Assembly (NCBI GenBank): GCA_020851395.1
Contig: JADZCW010000176.1
Coordinates: 1 to 10,327 of the forward strand
Direction of reading: 5' to 3'
Source: Phycisphaeraceae bacterium
GTDB taxonomy: Bacteria; Planctomycetota; Phycisphaerae; Phycisphaerales; Phycisphaeraceae
Length of the DNA: 10,327 nt
In this document: one piece after another, positions 1 to 6,645 of the stretch
Numbering within the stretch: position 1 is the first letter of the stretch
Layout of the letters: every line of letters begins with the position of its first letter
The notes under the pieces: model-generated
The model's input: only the letters and a program-made list of their open reading frames with translations
What the model was told of the DNA's origin: nothing
Database searches by the model: none
Program-made: the position numbers and the translations under genes

Positions 1-947
1 TCCAGGGTCTTGCAGCGGACCAGGGGGATCGCGCCGTCGTTGAGGATGCCCGCCAGGAGCAGTTCGCTGATGCCGGGGGGCATCGGGGCGGTGGCGGCGT
101 AGGGCAGGACGGACTCGCCGCCGAGGACGACGGCGCAGGGCATGCCGGGATGCTTCGCGGCGAAGGCGGGATCGTTCGCCCGCCGCTCTTTCCACGCCCG
201 CCAGTGACGGGCCCCGTCGTGGTGCATGTGCCAGTGCATGGCGGTGCGGTGGCGGTCGATCACCTGGCAGCGGTACATGCCGATGTTGCGCGAGGTGCGA
301 GGCTGGCCCTCGTCCTTGCCGGCGTCATCGGGATGGATGGTGTAGACACCGGCGAGGGTGATGTATCGGCCCGTGCCGCCCTTGGGCTGGTCAGCCGGGA
401 CGGGATACCCCACCTTCCGGGGTTCGCCGTCGAGCGGCCAGCACTGGATGATCGGCAGGGAGAGCAGGTCGATCTCGTCGCCCTGCTTGACGACCTCCTG
501 GCAGGCGCCGCTCCGCACTACCTTGGGCGCGGCCCCGGCGATCTTGGCCAGTTCGAGCCCTTTTTTAATCTTCTCGATCAGCCCCACCGGGGGCTCGGGC
601 TTGGCGATCTTGCCGATGATCTCGCCGATGGCCTCGAATCCGCCCTCGCGCGGCCCGCCGGGGTGGCAGCCCAGGGCCATCTCCAGTCGTCGGTACGAGC
701 CGAACGCGTTGATCAAGAGCGGAAAAGCTGAGCCCTCGACGTTCTCGAACAAGAGCGCCTTGCCGCCACCCCGGAAGTGCTTGGGGTCGAAGGTTTTCGC
801 ATAGTCGCTGGGGTGCGGGGCATCGGATTTCGACACGCGGTCCGTGATGGCAGCTACTTCCAATAGCGGCGACACGGGGGTCTTGATGCGGACGAGTTCG
901 CCGGCTTGCTCGAGGGCCTCGACGAGTGCTTGGAGGTTCGGGTGCAT
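1..947 (-). CDS. ubiD: UbiD-family prenylated-FMN decarboxylase, 3' part missing
   Basis: The frame opens at the ATG at 947-945 and runs off the left edge, giving 315 residues of a family usually about 450-600 long. UbiD enzymes are prenylated-FMN-dependent (de)carboxylases that act on aromatic or alpha,beta-unsaturated acids, for example in ubiquinone or menaquinone synthesis. Visible family signatures are the N-terminal KALLFENVEG segment (about 63-72), GDEIDLLSLPI (about 156-166), SRNIGMYR (219-226), MHHDGARHW (241-249) and the YAATAPMPPGI stretch (283-293). N221 and R226 match by spacing the Asn/Arg pair that binds metal and cofactor in characterised UbiD proteins. The catalytic acidic residues further on lie outside the window. 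No ubiX-like flavin prenyltransferase is visible here. No Shine-Dalgarno precedes the ATG. The gene lies 143 bp after rpsA on the same strand, but the rpsA terminator lies between them. The family is sure. The substrate (quinone precursor or other aromatic acid) cannot be told. Confidence 0.93.
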   Translation of the reverse strand, partial: MHPNLQALVEALEQAGELVRIKTPVSPLLEVAAITDRVSKSDAPHPSDYAKTFDPKHFRGGGKALLFENVEGSAFPLLINAFGSYRRLEMALGCHPGGPREGGFEAIGEIIGKIAKPEPPVGLIEKIKKGLELAKIAGAAPKVVRSGACQEVVKQGDEIDLLSLPIIQCWPLDGEPRKVGYPVPADQPKGGTGRYITLAGVYTIHPDDAGKDEGQPRTSRNIGMYRCQVIDRHRTAMHWHMHHDGARHWRAWKERRANDPAFAAKHPGMPCAVVLGGESVLPYAATAPMPPGISELLLAGILNDGAIPLVRCKTL

Positions 948-953
948 GGGGGG

Positions 954-959
954 ATTCTA
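954..959 (-). promoter_or_regulatory. Candidate -10 box of ubiD (leaderless start)
   Basis: On the minus strand TAGAAT (5 of 6 to TATAAT) is followed by six C residues and then the ubiD ATG. Transcription starting about 7 nt after the hexamer would begin at the A of the start codon. No ribosome binding site is present and no convincing -35 box sits 16-18 bp upstream (GTGGGG at 17 bp). The box lies just downstream of the rpsA terminator, where a separate ubiD promoter would be needed. Confidence 0.45.
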
Positions 960-993
960 ACCGACGCGATGGGTCGCCCCACGAGTCGCCCCG

Positions 994-1023
994 GAAAAGA
1001 AAAAAGCCCGCCGGAGCGGGCTT
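994..1023 (-). terminator. Intrinsic terminator of rpsA
   Basis: Read on the minus strand, a perfect 8-bp stem AAGCCCGC / GCGGGCTT (1004-1023, 4-nt loop) runs into a T-rich tract (TTTTTTCTTTT, about 995-1005). It lies about 67 nt after the rpsA stop codon and before the ubiD start, so it should end the rpsA transcript. The plus strand has no T tract after the hairpin, so it is one-directional. Confidence 0.9.
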
Positions 1024-1061
1024 GTGGGGTTGTGTTGTTGAACCCTGACCAACCGAAGTTA

Positions 1062-1087
1062 CTTCCGGGGGCGGGGCCTTCCGGGGG
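1062..1087. repeat. Short direct repeat in the rpsA 3' UTR
   Basis: The 10-mer CTTCCGGGGG occurs at 1062-1071 and again at 1078-1087, with a 16-bp period, just after the rpsA stop codon. It lies in untranslated sequence between the stop and the terminator. It may be a chance product of G-rich sequence. No function is evident. Confidence 0.5.
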
Positions 1088-1089
1088 GA

Positions 1090-2856
1090 TTAGAAGGTGA
1101 TCTTGTCGGTGCCCAGGCCGCCGGCATCGCCGAGGCCGCCGCCGAGATCGGTCTTGCCCTTGCGGCCGGACGCCTGCTGCGGGTCGGCAGCGTCGCCGTT
1201 GGCCTCGGCGCCCCACTGGGCACGCTTGAGGGACAGGCCGATCTTGCGGTCCTCGATGTCCACGCGGAGGATCTTGACCTCGAGCTCCTGGGCGACCTTG
1301 ACCACTTCCTCGGGGTTCTCGACCTTGTGATCGGCCAGCTCGGAGATGTGCAAGAGGCCCTCGAGGTCGTCCTCGAGCTCCACGAACACGCCGAAGTTGG
1401 TGATCTTGGTGACCTTGCCGCGGACGATCATGCCGGGCTGGTAGTGGGTGGGGATGGCCTCGTGCCAGGGGTCCTGCGAGAGCTGCTTGAGGCCCAGGCT
1501 GATGCGCTGCTTGGCCTGGTCGACCTCGAGGATGACGCAGCGGATGGTGTCGCCCTTCTTGAGAACCTCGTTGGGGTGGGTGAGCTTCTTGGTCCAGGAG
1601 AGGTCCGAGACGTGCAGGAGGCCGTCGATGCCCGGCTCGATCTCGACGAACGCACCGTAGCTGGTGAGGTTGCGGACCTTGCCCTCGACGACGGTGCCGG
1701 TCGGGTACTTCTCGTGCATGATCTCCCAGGGGTTGACCTCGGTCTGCTTCATGCCCAGGGAGATTTCCTGCTTGTCCTTGTTGACGTCGAGGACGACGAC
1801 GTCGACTTCCTGGCCGATGCTCACCAGCTCCGACGGGTGGTTGATGCGGCGGGTCCAGCTCATCTCGGAGATGTGGACCAGGCCCTCGACGCCCTCCTCG
1901 AGCTTCACGAAGGCTCCGTAGGAGACGATGTTGGTCACCGAGCCGCGCACGCGCGAGTTGAGCGGGTATTTGGCCTCGATGTCCTGCCAGGGGCTGTTTT
2001 CCTTCTGCTTGAGGCCCAGGGCGATCTTTTCCTTCTCGCGGTCGATGTTCAGCACGCGGACCTCGATCTGCTGATCGATCTGGACCATCTCGGAAGGATG
2101 ATTGATCCTGCCCCAGCTCATGTCGGTGATGTGCAGCAGGCCGTCGATGCCGCCGAGGTCGATGAACGCGCCGAAGTCGGCGATGTTCTTGACCGTGCCC
2201 TTGACGATGTCGCCCTCCTTGAGGGTTTCGAGGAGCTTCTTGCGCTTCTCGGCGCGTTCCTCCTCGACGAGCTTGCGACGGCTGACGACGACGTTGCGGC
2301 GGGCCTGGTCGATCTTGATGATCTTGGCCCGGATGTTCTTGCCGAGGTATTCGCCGATGTCGGCCGGCCGGCGGATGTCGACCTGCGAGGCGGGGAGGAA
2401 CACCGGCACGCCGATGTCGACCAGGAGCCCGCCCTTAATCTTGCGGGTGACCTTGCCCTCGACGACGTCGCCTTCCTGGGCGTTCTCGATGATGCGCTCC
2501 CAGCCGCGGATGCGGTCGGCCTTGCGCTTGGAGATCTGGACGATGCCGGCGTCGGACTCGTGGGTCTCGAGCAGGACCTCGACGACGTCGCCGATCTCGA
2601 CGGCGTCGGGGTCGGTGAACTCGTCGCGGGCCAGGACGCCCTCGCTCTTAAGGCCCACTTCGACGAGGAAGTCGGTGCCGACGCGGCCGATGACCTTGCC
2701 CTTGAGGATCGAGCCGGACTTGAGGTCGGCGGTCAGACCGGTCAGCAGGCCGTCCATGTCGCCCTCGGCCACTTTCGTGCCCAGGGCGTCAGCGATCATC
2801 TGTTGTGCTTCGTCGTCGTCGATCGAGAGAGAGGCGATGAGGTTGCGATCTACCAT
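1090..2856 (-). CDS. rpsA: 30S ribosomal protein S1
   Basis: The product is 588 residues from the chosen start. S1 binds single-stranded mRNA on the 30S subunit and helps initiation, especially on structured or weak ribosome binding sites. Six S1 (OB-fold) domains can be marked: about 46-112, 126-195, 213-283, 299-370, 385-457 and 472-545. Domains 3-6 show the typical core (for example DFGAFIDL and GLLHITDMSW in domain 3, SYGAFVKL and GLVHISEMSW in domain 4). Domains 1 and 2 are more diverged, as in Escherichia coli S1 where they contact the ribosome. A Gly-rich tail (570-583) ends the protein. The start is the ATG at 2856-2854, preceded by the Shine-Dalgarno-like AGAGGA (2873-2868, 11-nt spacing). 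A GTG 15 codons upstream would keep the frame but has no ribosome binding site and falls within a hairpin, so I reject it. The gene has its own promoter upstream and a terminator downstream, so it is probably monocistronic. Confidence 0.97.
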   Translation of the reverse strand: MVDRNLIASLSIDDDEAQQMIADALGTKVAEGDMDGLLTGLTADLKSGSILKGKVIGRVGTDFLVEVGLKSEGVLARDEFTDPDAVEIGDVVEVLLETHESDAGIVQISKRKADRIRGWERIIENAQEGDVVEGKVTRKIKGGLLVDIGVPVFLPASQVDIRRPADIGEYLGKNIRAKIIKIDQARRNVVVSRRKLVEEERAEKRKKLLETLKEGDIVKGTVKNIADFGAFIDLGGIDGLLHITDMSWGRINHPSEMVQIDQQIEVRVLNIDREKEKIALGLKQKENSPWQDIEAKYPLNSRVRGSVTNIVSYGAFVKLEEGVEGLVHISEMSWTRRINHPSELVSIGQEVDVVVLDVNKDKQEISLGMKQTEVNPWEIMHEKYPTGTVVEGKVRNLTSYGAFVEIEPGIDGLLHVSDLSWTKKLTHPNEVLKKGDTIRCVILEVDQAKQRISLGLKQLSQDPWHEAIPTHYQPGMIVRGKVTKITNFGVFVELEDDLEGLLHISELADHKVENPEEVVKVAQELEVKILRVDIEDRKIGLSLKRAQWGAEANGDAADPQQASGRKGKTDLGGGLGDAGGLGTDKITF

Positions 2857-2890
2857 GACAAAAAGGGTCCTCTGACTTGGTTTACCCGGC

Positions 2891-2907
2891 CCGCTCAACA
2901 CGAGCGG
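2891..2907 (-). other. Hairpin in the rpsA leader near the ribosome binding site
   Basis: Minus-strand CCGCTC and GAGCGG form a perfect 6-bp stem around a 5-nt loop, about 35 nt before the rpsA ATG and 17 nt before its Shine-Dalgarno. It has no T tract, so it is not a terminator. It may take part in translational control, which is an inference. Confidence 0.4.
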
Positions 2908-2922
2908 ACAGTAGCGGGTCGC

Positions 2923-2976
2923 GTCGGCGGGGCAGGTCGAACGCTTGGACGCGTCAGACGCTTAAGTCCTGCCGAC
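2923..2976 (-). other. Possible long-range stem in the rpsA leader
   Basis: On the minus strand GTCGGCAGG (2976-2968) can pair with CCTG plus CCGAC (2936-2933 and 2927-2923), leaving a 5-nt bulge on the 3' side and a loop of about 31 nt. A second small hairpin, GGCAAT-CGT-ATTGCC, lies near the expected transcript 5' end (3021-3007). Together with the hairpin at 2891-2907 this suggests a folded leader. No known riboswitch or leader motif was recognised. Confidence 0.3.
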
Positions 2977-3043
2977 ACCTGGTGGTTGTTCGACGGCTCA
3001 TCCGCGGGCAATACGATTGCCGGCCTAAAGCCGCGAATCAGGT

Positions 3044-3072
3044 AGTATATCACGATTTGAGGAGTGTGCCAA
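3044..3072 (-). promoter_or_regulatory. Sigma-70 type promoter of rpsA
   Basis: On the minus strand the -35 box TTGGCA (3072-3067) and the -10 box TATACT (3049-3044) are each 5 of 6 to consensus, with the ideal 17-bp spacer. The -10 is extended by TG one base upstream (TGATATACT). Transcription should start near 3037, giving a leader of about 180 nt before the rpsA ATG. This is the best promoter in the window and fits a strongly expressed ribosomal protein gene. It lies entirely between the purQ stop and the rpsA start. Confidence 0.75.
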
Positions 3073-3120
3073 AAGGCGATCGGCCGCGGGCTGCACCCTA
3101 AAACCGTTGCGGATTTGGAC

Positions 3121-3960
3121 TTAGCCGACGGATACCGGCTGGCTCGCGCCCACGGCGCCGTTCTGGCGGACGTGGTCGACGGCATTCTGGAAGAACCGCA
3201 GGCCGGCGGGCGTCTTGGCCAGCCGCTCGGGGGAGAAACGCGTCCAGCAGGGGTGATGGGTGGCGTGGACGTGCCGCTCGGGGTGCGGCATCAGGCCCAG
3301 GACCAGGCCCGAGGGGTCGCACACGCCGGCGATGTCGTCGACCGAGCCGTTGGGGTTGTTCTCGCCGCCGCCCCCGGAAGTCGTGGGTAATGCATCGACG
3401 ATCGGGCCGTAACGCAGGGCCACCTGGCCGGCCCGCTGCAGTTGGAGGAGGACTTCATTGGATTCGGGCACAAACCGGCCCTCGCCGTGGGCGATGGGGA
3501 GATCAAGCTTGTCCAAACCCTTGGTCCAGATACAGACGCTCGTGGGGTCGACTCGGAGGCCGATCCAGCGGTCGATGAAGCGGCCGGCGGCGTTGTCAGC
3601 CAGCGTCGCGGTCTGTCGGGCTTCGTTGGGGAATGGGAGGAGGCCGGCCTTGATGATCACCTGGAACCCGTTGCAGATGCCGATCATCGGGACGCCCCGG
3701 GCGACGGCCGCCTGCAAGGGGGCCATCAGGCGGTGCCGCAGGAGGTTGGCCTGGATGCGGCCTGCGGCGATGTCGTCGCCGTAGCTGAAACCGCCGGGGA
3801 AGCCCACGAGGTCGACCTGCTCGAGGATCTGCGGCTGGTCGATCAGTTCGTTGAGGTGGACCTTACGCGTGGCGGCCCCTGCCAACTCGAAGGCGTGGGC
3901 CAGCTCGTTGTCGCAGTTGGTGCCGGCGGTGCGGAGGATCAGGGCGGTGGGCGTGCTCAT
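3121..3960 (-). CDS. purQ: Phosphoribosylformylglycinamidine synthase, glutaminase subunit PurQ
   Basis: The product is 279 residues. PurQ is the class I glutamine amidotransferase subunit of FGAR amidotransferase (step 4 of de novo purine synthesis). It frees ammonia from glutamine for PurL, with PurS as third subunit in split systems. The catalytic triad is visible: nucleophile C96 in GICNGFQ, and H226 and E228 in MPHPERH. The early GTNCDNE (13-19) and the FPGGFSYGDD segment (54-63) are also typical of PurQ. The protein is longer than the roughly 227-residue Bacillus type, partly through a Gly/Asn-rich insertion (about 195-206) before the triad His/Glu. The ATG at 3960-3958 is the first after an in-frame stop and has no Shine-Dalgarno. 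Neither purL nor purS is beside it: rpsA follows on the same strand and an ADP-ribosylglycohydrolase gene diverges upstream. No clear terminator follows purQ, so some read-through into rpsA is possible. Confidence 0.96.
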   Translation of the reverse strand: MSTPTALILRTAGTNCDNELAHAFELAGAATRKVHLNELIDQPQILEQVDLVGFPGGFSYGDDIAAGRIQANLLRHRLMAPLQAAVARGVPMIGICNGFQVIIKAGLLPFPNEARQTATLADNAAGRFIDRWIGLRVDPTSVCIWTKGLDKLDLPIAHGEGRFVPESNEVLLQLQRAGQVALRYGPIVDALPTTSGGGGENNPNGSVDDIAGVCDPSGLVLGLMPHPERHVHATHHPCWTRFSPERLAKTPAGLRFFQNAVDHVRQNGAVGASQPVSVG

Positions 3961-3968
3961 GGCGCCAT

Positions 3969-3974
3969 ATCATA
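3969..3974 (-). promoter_or_regulatory. Candidate -10 box of purQ (near-leaderless start)
   Basis: On the minus strand TATGAT (5 of 6 to consensus) lies 8 nt before the purQ ATG. Transcription would begin within one or two bases of the start codon. No ribosome binding site exists between them, and the position 17 bp upstream (GAGCCC) is a poor -35. The geometry resembles the one at ubiD. Confidence 0.4.
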
Positions 3975-4090
3975 GGGGATCATTGTCCGGGGGGCTCGCG
4001 CCGAGGGCTGGGCCATCGCCCCCCCGCCGTGGAGATTCTTGACTCGGACGCACCGCGGGGCCGCAACACCACGAGAATGGAAGACGGTCG
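3975..4090. other. Divergent intergenic region purQ / ADP-ribosylglycohydrolase gene
   Basis: Apart from the purQ -10 candidate, this stretch holds a plus-strand TTGACT (4039-4044, 5 of 6 to the -35 consensus). The best hexamer 17 bp further (CGCAAC) is a poor -10, so a promoter for the plus-strand operon is only suggested. A GGAAG (4079-4083) sits 7 nt before the ATG at 4091 and serves as its ribosome binding site. Confidence 0.3.
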
Positions 4091-5218
4091 ATGACCACAC
4101 CCTGCCTGACCATCGAGGATCGTGTCTGGGGGTGCATGCTCGGGGGCATCGTGGGCGACGCCCTGGGGGCGCCGATGGAGGGGCTGCACTATCAGGACAT
4201 CCGCCGGATCTACGGCGAGAACGAGCTGTTCGAGGATTTCACGCAGGCGCAGCTCGACCTGGCGGCCGAGACGCGCGGCTGGCCGCACAGCCCCTTCGGG
4301 GCGGTGACGGACGACAGCGTGGTGGCGGACCTGCTGCTCGAGAGCATCTTGGCCAGTGACGGGCAGACCACGGCCTATGCCTTCGCCAAAGCGTATGAGG
4401 GGTTTGCCACACCCGTGCCTAACCCCGACGGGCCGGCGTTCAACCGGCTCGAGTACGTGCACTGGATCGAGCGGATCACCTACTACCGCAACCGTTCTCG
4501 GCAGATCAACAAACGCGAGCTCGGGCGTGGCGAGCCTTCATCGGACAACGCCATCATGTGCATCGCCCCGGTGGGCTTGCTGTGTGCGGGCGACCCGCTC
4601 AAGGCGGAACTGATGGCGGTCGATGTCACCTCCGTGCATCAGCACGGGGCGTCGCGCGAGGTGGCCGGGGCGTACGCCGCGGCGCTGGCCTCATGCTTCC
4701 TGCCGGGCATCACCGTCGAGCGGATCGTCGAGCTGGCGATCCGTCACATCCGCGAGCCGCGGGCGACGAAGTCCGTCACCGCGATGATCGACCTGGCTCG
4801 CGTCTGCACGAGTTGCCCGCAGTTCATCGAGCGGTATTACGCCGAGATCATCGGCCGGTACGTGCCCATGCAGGACCTCGAGCAGGAGGGCACAAAGGTG
4901 TGCCTGACGTGGGACTCGGCCGAGGTGCTCGGGCCGGCGCTGGCGATGTTCCTGATCACCCGAGGAGAGAACGCCCGGGAGATGATCCTGCACGCGGCAA
5001 GGATGGGGCGGGACGCGGACACGATCGCCCGCTGTGCCGGGGGTTTGATCGGGGCCTATCGCGGGACGGGCGTGATCCCCACGGACTGGGCCGATTACGT
5101 GCTGGCCCGCAACCGCTGGCTGCGGCTGCGTGAGAAGGCCGAGGCGCTGGCCAAGTTGATCCGCCGGAACCTCGAGCGTGACATCCAGGCCCGCCAGAGC
5201 GTACTCGGGCAGGGTTAA
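4091..5218 (+). CDS. ADP-ribosylglycohydrolase-family (ARH/DraG-like) hydrolase
   Basis: The product is 375 residues with the all-helical ARH fold signatures. Members are binuclear-magnesium N- or O-glycosidases that remove ADP-ribose from proteins or split related small glycosides. The full metal set is visible: E30 in GDALGAPMEG (22-31), T73-D74-D75 in VTDDS, and D308-x-D310-T311 in GRDADT near the C-terminus. An active enzyme is therefore expected. The DDS in place of the commoner DDT is a mild variation. A middle block (about 102-165) with NPDGP and APVG also fits the family. There is no signal peptide or membrane segment, so it is probably cytosolic. The start is supported by GGAAG 7 nt upstream. 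A GH20 gene follows after 9 nt, suggesting one operon. Some ARH-family genes, such as yegU of Escherichia coli beside a sugar kinase and a nucleoside transporter, sit in small-molecule contexts. By analogy the substrate here may be a small glycoside rather than a modified protein. That is inference. Confidence 0.9.
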   Translation: MTTPCLTIEDRVWGCMLGGIVGDALGAPMEGLHYQDIRRIYGENELFEDFTQAQLDLAAETRGWPHSPFGAVTDDSVVADLLLESILASDGQTTAYAFAKAYEGFATPVPNPDGPAFNRLEYVHWIERITYYRNRSRQINKRELGRGEPSSDNAIMCIAPVGLLCAGDPLKAELMAVDVTSVHQHGASREVAGAYAAALASCFLPGITVERIVELAIRHIREPRATKSVTAMIDLARVCTSCPQFIERYYAEIIGRYVPMQDLEQEGTKVCLTWDSAEVLGPALAMFLITRGENAREMILHAARMGRDADTIARCAGGLIGAYRGTGVIPTDWADYVLARNRWLRLREKAEALAKLIRRNLERDIQARQSVLGQG

Positions 5219-5227
5219 ACTGTCAGT

Positions 5228-6625
5228 ATGTCCACGTTCAAACACCGAGTCGTGATGCTCGACCCCGCCCGGCAGATGGACACGCTGGCGGAGTTCGAGT
5301 TCCTGCTGCCGTGGTTGGCGAAGTGGGGCTACAACACTCTGCACTGGCACTTTGCGGACGACGAGGGATGCCGGCTTGTCCTGCCCTCGCACCCTGAGCT
5401 GGCCAGCCGTGGGGCCCTGACGGCGGCGCAGATGCGGCAGCTCATCGAACAGGCCAAGCAACTGGGTATCGAGGTTCTGCCCGAGCTCGAAAGTCTCGGC
5501 CACACTCGGTTCATCACGCGGCACAAACAGTTTCATGGGCTGGGAAGCAGCCCCAAGAGCGGGTTCAACGCGCTCGACCCTGACAACGAGGCGATCTATC
5601 CGCTGCTGAAAGACCTGCTGGCCGATGTGGCGGAGATCTTTTCCGCCAAGGTGCTGCACGTCGGGCTCGATGAGGTCAACTTCAAGAGCCTGCCCGGTCG
5701 GGAGAAGATCACACCCGAGCAGGCTGCCGATCTCTTCGCACGCCATGCGGTGCGCGTCCACGACATCGTCCGCGGGCTCGGAAAGCGTCCGGCGATGTGG
5801 GGCGACCACCTGCTGCATTCATCCAAGACCCGCGCGGTGATCGGCAAGGACGTGCTGATCTTTGACTGGCATTATGAGCCGCAGGTCATCCCCGACTCGC
5901 TGGACCTGCTCACGCGGGAGGGCTTGGAGGTGTGGGCGTGCCCGGCCACGATGTGCTGGCTCGCCCGGGTTGTGCCCAACCGCGGGACGTTCACCAATGT
6001 CCGCCGGATGACGGCGTACGCGATGCAGCGCCGACGACAGAGAGTTACGGGCATGGTCAACACGGTCTGGTGCCCCTACCGCTACCTTCCGGGGGCGATG
6101 GACTACGCCATCGCCTGGGCGGGCCATCTTTTCGGTGACGAAGAGGAAGACCGAGATTTCGGCCGGCGGTTCGCGGCGGATTTCTACGGCCACAACGCCC
6201 GTGACGCCCGGGCCTGCGCAGCCGCGATGGCTGAACTCCACGCCGCTGCGCTGGTGAGCCAGGACTACGACGCCATCGTCACCGGCCGGCATGGGTCGAT
6301 CACGTTCAACCGTGAACATGCCCGCATGGGTGCGGAGCTTGCCGATCGTTGCAGGGCGATCGCCACGGCGCTGCGCCCCCTGGTCCGACGGGCACACCGC
6401 AACGCGGGGCGTCTGAATGACGTGCTCCTGTCCGCCCAGGTGCTCGAACGCGTGGGCCGCTTCGCCGCCGCCGGCCGACGGAAACGTTCATTGCCGAAAG
6501 CCGACGTCCTGGCCAAGGCCTGCCGTAAAGCCTGGGCACGCTCGCGCATCAATGATCCGGCGAGCGACGACGTGCAGAAATCCCCCGCGCAGAAGCTCAT
6601 GACCACCCTTGGGCGCGTGGTCTGA
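5228..6625 (+). CDS. GH20 family glycoside hydrolase (beta-N-acetylhexosaminidase type)
   Basis: The product is 465 residues. GH20 enzymes release terminal N-acetylhexosamine by substrate-assisted catalysis. The barrel starts almost at residue 1: MLDPAR (10-15) matches the substrate-binding Arg strand, LHWHFADDEG (38-47) the lhWHltDdqG motif, PELESLGH (85-92) the next strand, and HVGLDE (144-149) the catalytic Asp-Glu pair D148/E149. MWGD and an ACPATMCW segment supply the late barrel aromatics. The usual N-terminal GH20b domain and a signal peptide are both missing, so this is a minimal, probably cytoplasmic form. A helical Ala/Arg-rich extension of about 130 residues follows the barrel. ATG 5228 lies 9 nt after the previous stop, with a weak CAGGG about 12 nt upstream, so translational coupling is possible. 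Substrate is not certain: minimal GH20-like proteins include enzymes acting on N-acetylglucosamine, N-acetylgalactosamine or glucosamine ends. Confidence 0.88.
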   Translation: MSTFKHRVVMLDPARQMDTLAEFEFLLPWLAKWGYNTLHWHFADDEGCRLVLPSHPELASRGALTAAQMRQLIEQAKQLGIEVLPELESLGHTRFITRHKQFHGLGSSPKSGFNALDPDNEAIYPLLKDLLADVAEIFSAKVLHVGLDEVNFKSLPGREKITPEQAADLFARHAVRVHDIVRGLGKRPAMWGDHLLHSSKTRAVIGKDVLIFDWHYEPQVIPDSLDLLTREGLEVWACPATMCWLARVVPNRGTFTNVRRMTAYAMQRRRQRVTGMVNTVWCPYRYLPGAMDYAIAWAGHLFGDEEEDRDFGRRFAADFYGHNARDARACAAAMAELHAAALVSQDYDAIVTGRHGSITFNREHARMGAELADRCRAIATALRPLVRRAHRNAGRLNDVLLSAQVLERVGRFAAAGRRKRSLPKADVLAKACRKAWARSRINDPASDDVQKSPAQKLMTTLGRVV

Positions 6626-6645
6626 TTTCGTGCCGACATGATCTG

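Noticed and set aside
150..731. 193-codon plus-strand frame over the ubiD gene
   Set aside because: The minus strand gives a continuous UbiD match with cofactor-binding motifs, and this frame matches nothing.
2857..2901. GTG at 2901 as an rpsA start 15 codons upstream
   Set aside because: It has no ribosome binding site, falls in a leader hairpin and adds residues unlike S1, and the ATG at 2856 has AGAGGA upstream.
1327..3045. 572-codon open frame on the plus strand antisense to rpsA
   Set aside because: Its product is a low-complexity Leu/Asp/Val/Ala string, as expected from the complementary frame of a high-GC gene, and the opposite strand encodes an unmistakable S1 protein.
3060..3120. 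Terminator after purQ
   Set aside because: A GGCCGATCGCC stretch followed by TTTT was seen, but only about three base pairs can form, and it overlaps the rpsA -35 region.
5344..5356. TGGCAC...TTGC resembling a sigma-54 promoter
   Set aside because: The two elements overlap with far too little spacing for a -24/-12 promoter, and it lies within the GH20 coding sequence.
4691..5818. 375-codon open frame on the minus strand
   Set aside because: It lies opposite the ARH and GH20 genes, spans their junction and shows no domain-like sequence.
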